Below are positions 59,301 through 64,000 of a stretch of DNA of 64,000 bases, in pieces. The stretch is taken from positions 92,346,984 to 92,410,983 of the forward strand of contig NC_056005.1 in assembly GCF_018446385.1 (NCBI RefSeq). The letters run 5' to 3'. Numbering within the stretch: the first letter of the stretch is position 1; each line of letters opens with the position of its first letter. The position numbers and the translations under genes were made by a program. The stretch comes from Zingiber officinale (Eukaryota > Streptophyta > Magnoliopsida > Zingiberales > Zingiberaceae). The notes beneath the pieces are model-generated. The model ran no database searches, was not told the origin of the DNA, and was given only the letters and a program-made list of their open reading frames with translations.

Positions 59301-59960
59301 AAAAATATGAAAAAAATACGAAGAATTATTTCAAATATATATATTTTTTTCAATCGAAATTAACTATATGAGCGGAGCTAAGTAGATTTCTCCGTGTCAC
59401 ATTAATAATAAAAAACTTATTTAGTGTTCTGACCATTGAAATGCAAGTCAGGTTGGTGCGTCATCTCACGGCTATCCTTATTCTGGACGTGGACAGCTAA
59501 AATCCACCAACACGTTACTACTCGTCCCTCCCACTAGATAAAATCTCTTACTGTGTCTGGAGCAGAGTTATGGAGAAAATATCAAAACCTATGATATATT
59601 GTATATATAATATTGATATATACTATTTATACTAAATTTTTTTGAAATCGGTATAAAAGTTATCATTTTTTAATATTTTTTTTATATATATCAAAATATT
59701 GTATAAATTATTTTTTATAATTAGGATTTTAAATTTTAATAAATTTTAATTTATTTTAATTTTCTTTTTCCCAACCGCATTCAACGTCTCCCCTCTCCAC
59801 CAAATTTGTTCTTAGATTTTGATAAAAAAAAAGCCAAAGGTTTAATTTCCCTTATAACTCTTTAATTTTTAAACTTTCCTCTCTTGTTTTTGCTTTTTTT
59901 TTGGATTTAACATTGTATTTATAAGCTATATTTCCGATCGTATAATAAATCATATGAATT
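56333..59960. other. Intergenic sequence after TOM9-2
   Basis: No gene is recognised. 56333 to about 57000 probably includes the 3' UTR. The remainder is AT-rich. An imperfect direct duplication of about 65-75 bases lies at 57805-57935 (CAGTTTGATGCCCATAGTTG and CAGTTTGATTCCCATAGTTG). A T-rich tract is at 58110-58320. Confidence 0.5.
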
Positions 59961-59974
59961 ATTATCATTTTTCA

Positions 59975-60425
59975 AGATGGAGTTTAATACACTGCCAAGT
60001 TCATCTTAGACATCAAACACAATAGAATCTGAATCACGAGAGTCTACGGGTTGGAATCGATTAAGCAAATCTTCAAAATTAAAGCTTCCTATAACTCCTA
60101 AACAGCTCAGAAATACATTTTGGAAGCATTGTGAAAAGGAAAAAAGAAAGTTATGTGATGAAAGCGAACAACAAATATGGATATGCAAATATTGCAAATT
60201 GAGATCCCAATAGTTTACAGAAATACCAGTGGGTTAAAAAATCACTTAATAAAGAGATGAAGCCAAGTCCGCTCTACAAAGTGAAAATGATAAAAGTCAA
60301 CCTACATTGATGAATGAGATTATGGGGCACTGAAATGCCTTAGTTCCTCGTACATTTAATCAAAAAATATGTAAACTAAAATTAGCAAGTTATGTGATTC
60401 TTGATGAAGTGTCTTTTAGAAAAAA
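59975..60425 (+). pseudogene. hAT transposase fragment of a different family
   Basis: A decayed BED-finger region reads FWKHCEKEKRKLCDESEQQI, then WICKYCK. Farther on comes NQKICKLKLASYVILDEVSF, similar to the hAT block before the transposase core. Several stops separate the parts. The fragment ends where LTR-like sequence begins near 60430. Confidence 0.5.
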
Positions 60426-60429
60426 CAAT

Positions 60430-61377
60430 GCAGATCCGCTATATTAATGACCTCCTAGTGTCGGTCATATGAATATGGAGGGAGGTAAATATAGATATAC
60501 ATGCGTTAGGCGCATGGTGGGATAAATTCCAGGTTATCAGTTCTTGAGAATTGACTGATCCTATTTGAAAGTGGGGAAGATGGTAAGCTGGGGATGTGGC
60601 TGGAAGGTTGATGAGGCAATGACTCCACACGATTCTGCAGTGCAAAGAATGTTAGTGGCGGGCCGAGAAGAGGTTCTCGGTGTCAGTCTTTTGACGCTCA
60701 AGTCAGTGATCCACTCAAATGAAGTAGTAGAAAACTGTAGTTAGAGCATGTGAAATAACGAAATTACGCATACCTCCGCCTGTAGATGGGAACCCCTTTT
60801 ATAGTGTAACTGTAGTGTTTGTGCACACCTCTCTAAGTGCATACACATTTCCCAAAGCATCTTAGGAAAAGACAAGTCAAAAGTGTCTCTGACAAGCTGG
60901 ATCTTTCCTTAAGCAAGCATGCAAATCTTTGATGTGACAAGCTGGATGCTTCTAAAGTACGATTTACCTGCGGAACATGCTCTGTTGTCAGTGGCATAAA
61001 CCTATAAAAAGGTACGATGAGATACGTAGGTGGGCGAATAATGGCCAATCGGGCCCCGCTTGGATTGGCTGTTCTCGTCCTGCTGTGCCACTAGGAGCTG
61101 CTGGCTTGTCCTCTTCTCCACTTACCAGCTGTCAATGGCTACCTTCGTCTGACCGGCCATGCAGCCCGATCGATGAGGACTGGAAGCTCATTGCTTACCG
61201 CTTACCTCTTAAATCTAGTTGTCGCTACTAGAGGGTGGTCGTTCGGCAGCCTAGCCCGGTTAACTGGGGCTCTCGCTTGTCCGGTCCGGTCGGCCGCCCA
61301 GGGCATTTGACCATTTTTGACCTTGACCTCCATGTTAGTAGGCATTTTTGTAGGTCCTTGGTCGACCGGCAAAAGGA
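60430..61377 (-). repeat. Tat-like LTR fragment
   Basis: It resembles the gypsy 5' LTR at 15356-16810 in order of landmarks: a GACGCTCAAGTCAGT-type word (60700), then CATACCTCCG, a TATA box on the minus strand (CTATAAAAGGGG, 60793-60804), GTGCACACCT, and a CGGTCGGCCG end. Boundaries are not fixed. Confidence 0.5.
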
Positions 61378-61816
61378 GGTTAATTACCTGAAATTGAAAA
61401 CAAACCCTTTTTCAATCTTTGAACTAAGTTAGATAAACACTTGTTTATAAACTGAAAGTAAATGCATAAAATAAAGACAGAGGCAAGAAATATTTACTTG
61501 GTTTGCAATCAGAGAATTGTTAATCCAAGGTAAATGTGGCGCACTAAAATCTTCTTCTTCCAAAGGCGGAGTAGTCTCTTACAATGTTGAAAGCATAGAA
61601 AAGTCAAGAACATAACTAGAAGTTGAAGCACAGAATTCGTTTACAAGTGTTGTTCTAAACTACTAAGACCATATCTTTATTTATAGTCTGTTGGTCGAAT
61701 CTAACCGTTTGTTGACGTGGCAGCTTCGGGCGCCTGGGTGTGGATTAAACTTTATCCACGTTGCAACAGCTTGACAAACATAAAATTTATCTGGTCCGGG
61801 CGCCCAGATGCCTACG
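61378..61816 (-). repeat. Copia-type LTR fragment (LTR4)
   Basis: It parallels LTR1 from about 2070 (GTTAATCC, CTTCTTCCAAAGGCGGAGTA, then the TATA-like TTTATTTATAG near 61680). It holds GGGCGCC words including a GGGCGCCC palindrome near 61798. It is cut on the right by LTR3 at 61817. Confidence 0.55.
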
Positions 61817-62476
61817 TGTTGGATCGAGAAGCGCTAGAGGGGGGGGGGTGAATAGCGCTCGTGGCTAATTCGTCTACGATTTAAGACTATATCAAAGGAA
61901 CGCAGCGGAATAAAATAAAAGCCAAACACAGAAAAACACAGGCTATTTATTTGATTCGGAGCCTGTGGCGACTCCTACTCCAAGGCCCACGCTCGTTGAG
62001 CATTTACGTTGGGCAACAACTATAATTTCGTTAAAGTGTTTACAAAATGAAGTACAATAATCAAAAGAACAACTAAATATACCAACGACAATAGAAAATT
62101 GAAGATTCTGAGCTCCGGGTCGTCAGCGTCAAGTTGTGGCTTCGTCAGAATGTCTCGTTAGCAGCTCGTTGCACAAGGATTGCTTAGAAGATTGTGTCTC
62201 TAGTTGCTGGTCGAAGTCCCCTTAATAGCTAGTTGAGGGTGCCTCCAATGCCCCATGGAGGCGCCTCAAACCCAACTTTTATCCTGACTTCATCGCTGTC
62301 GATAAGCCTCTATAGCCGCAACTTATCCGCCTGAGGGCGCCTCCAATGTCCCATGGAGGCGCCTCCAAGAAGTAGTCCAAGGCGCCTCCAAGCTCTATGG
62401 AGGCGCCTCCAGCTCCTCTGCCCAGACAACTCATCTTTGCACCCGAGGTGCCTCCAAGCTCCATGGAGGCGCCTCG
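61817..62476 (-). repeat. Copia-type LTR fragment (LTR3)
   Basis: It begins TGTTGGATCG, has a G-run plus GTGAATAGCG, and a GATTCGGAGCCTG block matching LTR2. Its U3 side holds four inverted repeats with GCCTCCA...TGGAGGC arms (62241-62262, 62336-62363, 62381-62407, 62449-62473). It is cut by a family-2 LTR at 62477. Confidence 0.65.
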
Positions 62477-64000
62477 TGTTAGAGTGTATACTAAAACTCT
62501 AGCTTTTTGTAAACATTTATTTTGAAATAAAGAATCACATTGGTCAAATGTCTACATTTATATGCTAAGTGTAGTTGCTCAATTAATTTATATTGTAGAT
62601 AACATGGTGTGTGGTGTTACATACAGAAGATCATGTTATCAGTTCCTTATAAATTATAAACAATAGCTCACGACTAAGATGGATAAGAACAAACCATTGA
62701 AATAGTCGTAGTATAATTTGGTATTAGTTTATCTTGACTGTAAAATTACACTAGTACACTCTGAGTGTATTGAACCAGATCATTTAAGGTAAGTTCTTTT
62801 TATACTGACTGCATAAAAGAACAAGACCTCTGTTATTATGGAAGTTTGTGCTCTTAATCATGATATAATAACAAGCACATATACTCAATATTCATTTCTT
62901 TAATTTATCAAAGGGTGCGATTTAGTTCAATAAATCAATAGGTCCGATAAGTTGGGAAATGATATTATTTATATGGTGTGCTGTTGATTATAGAATGAAA
63001 CAGTGTCCTAGTAATCTAGGTTGATGATGCCCCCAAGAGGAGCTCATAAGGATTGTCATGTAAACCCTGCAGGTGGACTTAGTCCGACATGACGATGAAG
63101 TTGAGTGGTACTACTCTTGGAGCTAGATATTAATTAAGTGAGTTGTCAAAAACTTATTTAATTAGTGGACATTCTATATCTTAAACATAGGGAGACTAAG
63201 ACACTCATGATAAGAAGGAGCCCATATAGTAATATGGGATTGGTGTGGTAGTGCAATAATAACTCTTTAGTGGAATGAGATATTATTAATGAACTCAAGA
63301 TGGGTGTTCGTTGCGAACACAGGAAGCTCAAGTTCATCGGGAGATCAAAACTAATTCCTCCTCTCAGTCCTTGTCGTAGCTTCTTATTTATAAAGTCTTA
63401 TACCCACTTATACCCAACTTCTTACCCACCTTAAGGTGGTCGGCCAAGCCTAGCTTGGAGCCCAAGCTAGGGCCGGCCAAACAAAGGCATGATGGGTCAA
63501 GTTGTTGCCGACCCTAGCTTGAACCCAAGCTTAGGTGACCAGCCAAAATAAAATAAAAAAGGAGTTTAAATTTAAATCTTTCCTTATGTGGAAGCCATGG
63601 TTTTAAAAGAGAGTTTAAAATTTAAATATTTCCTTTTATAGCTTTCTACGAAAGATTAAGGGAAATGTTTGATATCTTTCCTTATTTGTAGTTAAAAGAA
63701 AGATTTTAATTTTTGATAAAACTTTTCTTTTTTGTAACCATCCTCATGATTTTAAAAGAGAGTTTAAAATTTAAATCTTTCGTTTTATAGTTTTCTACAA
63801 AATATTAAGATAAAGGTTTGATATCTTTCCTTATTTGTAGTTAAAAGGAAGATTTTAATTTTTGATAAAACTTTTCTTTTTGTAACCATCCTCATGATTT
63901 TAAAAGAGAGTTTTAAAAATTAAATCTTTTCTTTTATAGCTTTCTATAAAATATTAAGAGAAAGATTTCAAATCTTTCCTTATTTGTAGTTAAAAGGAAG
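62477..64000 (+). mobile_element. Family-2 LTR, incomplete at window edge
   Basis: It begins TGTTAGAGTGTATACT, the reverse of the right end of the solo LTR at 10692-13090, and runs past the window end. A TATA-like TTTATAAAG lies near 63388. From about 63546 three tandem units of about 146-152 bases occur, each with TTTTAAAAGAGAGTTTAAAA and TTTCCTTATTTGTAGTTAAA. Whether it is solo or part of a full element cannot be told. Confidence 0.8.

Overview
This is nuclear DNA from a flowering plant, most likely a monocot. Genes sit in AT-rich DNA crowded with nested LTR retrotransposons, hAT transposons, SINEs and MITE-like elements. One gene has nine exons with clean GT-AG introns, while two GC-rich genes lack introns, a contrast typical of monocots. 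The repeat style would suit a Zingiberales genome such as ginger, but that is a guess; no species marker was seen.

Three host genes are intact. (1) 24247-29124 encodes an 877-residue protein with a USP domain, coiled coil, non-RD kinase and U-box. (2) 52973-54202 encodes a single-exon ARM-repeat protein of 409 residues. (3) 55991-56332 encodes a 113-residue TOM9-2/TOM22-type mitochondrial import receptor. They are unrelated in pathway.

Left side, 1-16810: a nested stack. A Tat-type Ty3/gypsy element on the minus strand (3846-16810) carries gag, protease, RT, two RNase H domains, integrase and an antisense extra ORF. It is interrupted by a 2.4-kb solo LTR with TTCGT target duplications and by a hAT-type MITE. 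Its left LTR is cut by a copia LTR, which is itself cut by a second copia element carrying gag and a primer binding site.

16811-24246: AT-rich DNA with AT microsatellites, tRNA-derived SINEs, a 1-kb TIR element inside one SINE, and an A-rich tract.

29125-54202: a tandem segmental duplication. Each copy holds a decayed hAT transposon with a repeated head, then AT-rich spacer, then the ARM gene promoter. The left copy is interrupted by a 6.6-kb non-autonomous LTR element (36437-43029) whose interior is almost entirely 53-57-bp minisatellites, and its ARM gene stops after 14 codons at a junction with a truncated LTR. The right copy carries the intact ARM gene and a copia-type solo LTR (46176-47741) with AAAAC target duplications.

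54203-64000: the ARM 3' flank, the TOM9-2 gene, AT-rich DNA, a hAT fragment, and another nest of LTR pieces.

The most unusual signal is in the U3 of the copia-type LTRs. They contain arrays of perfect inverted repeats whose arms differ between and within elements yet stay self-complementary through paired substitutions. In one LTR thirteen consecutive 19-bp units all obey the pairing rule.
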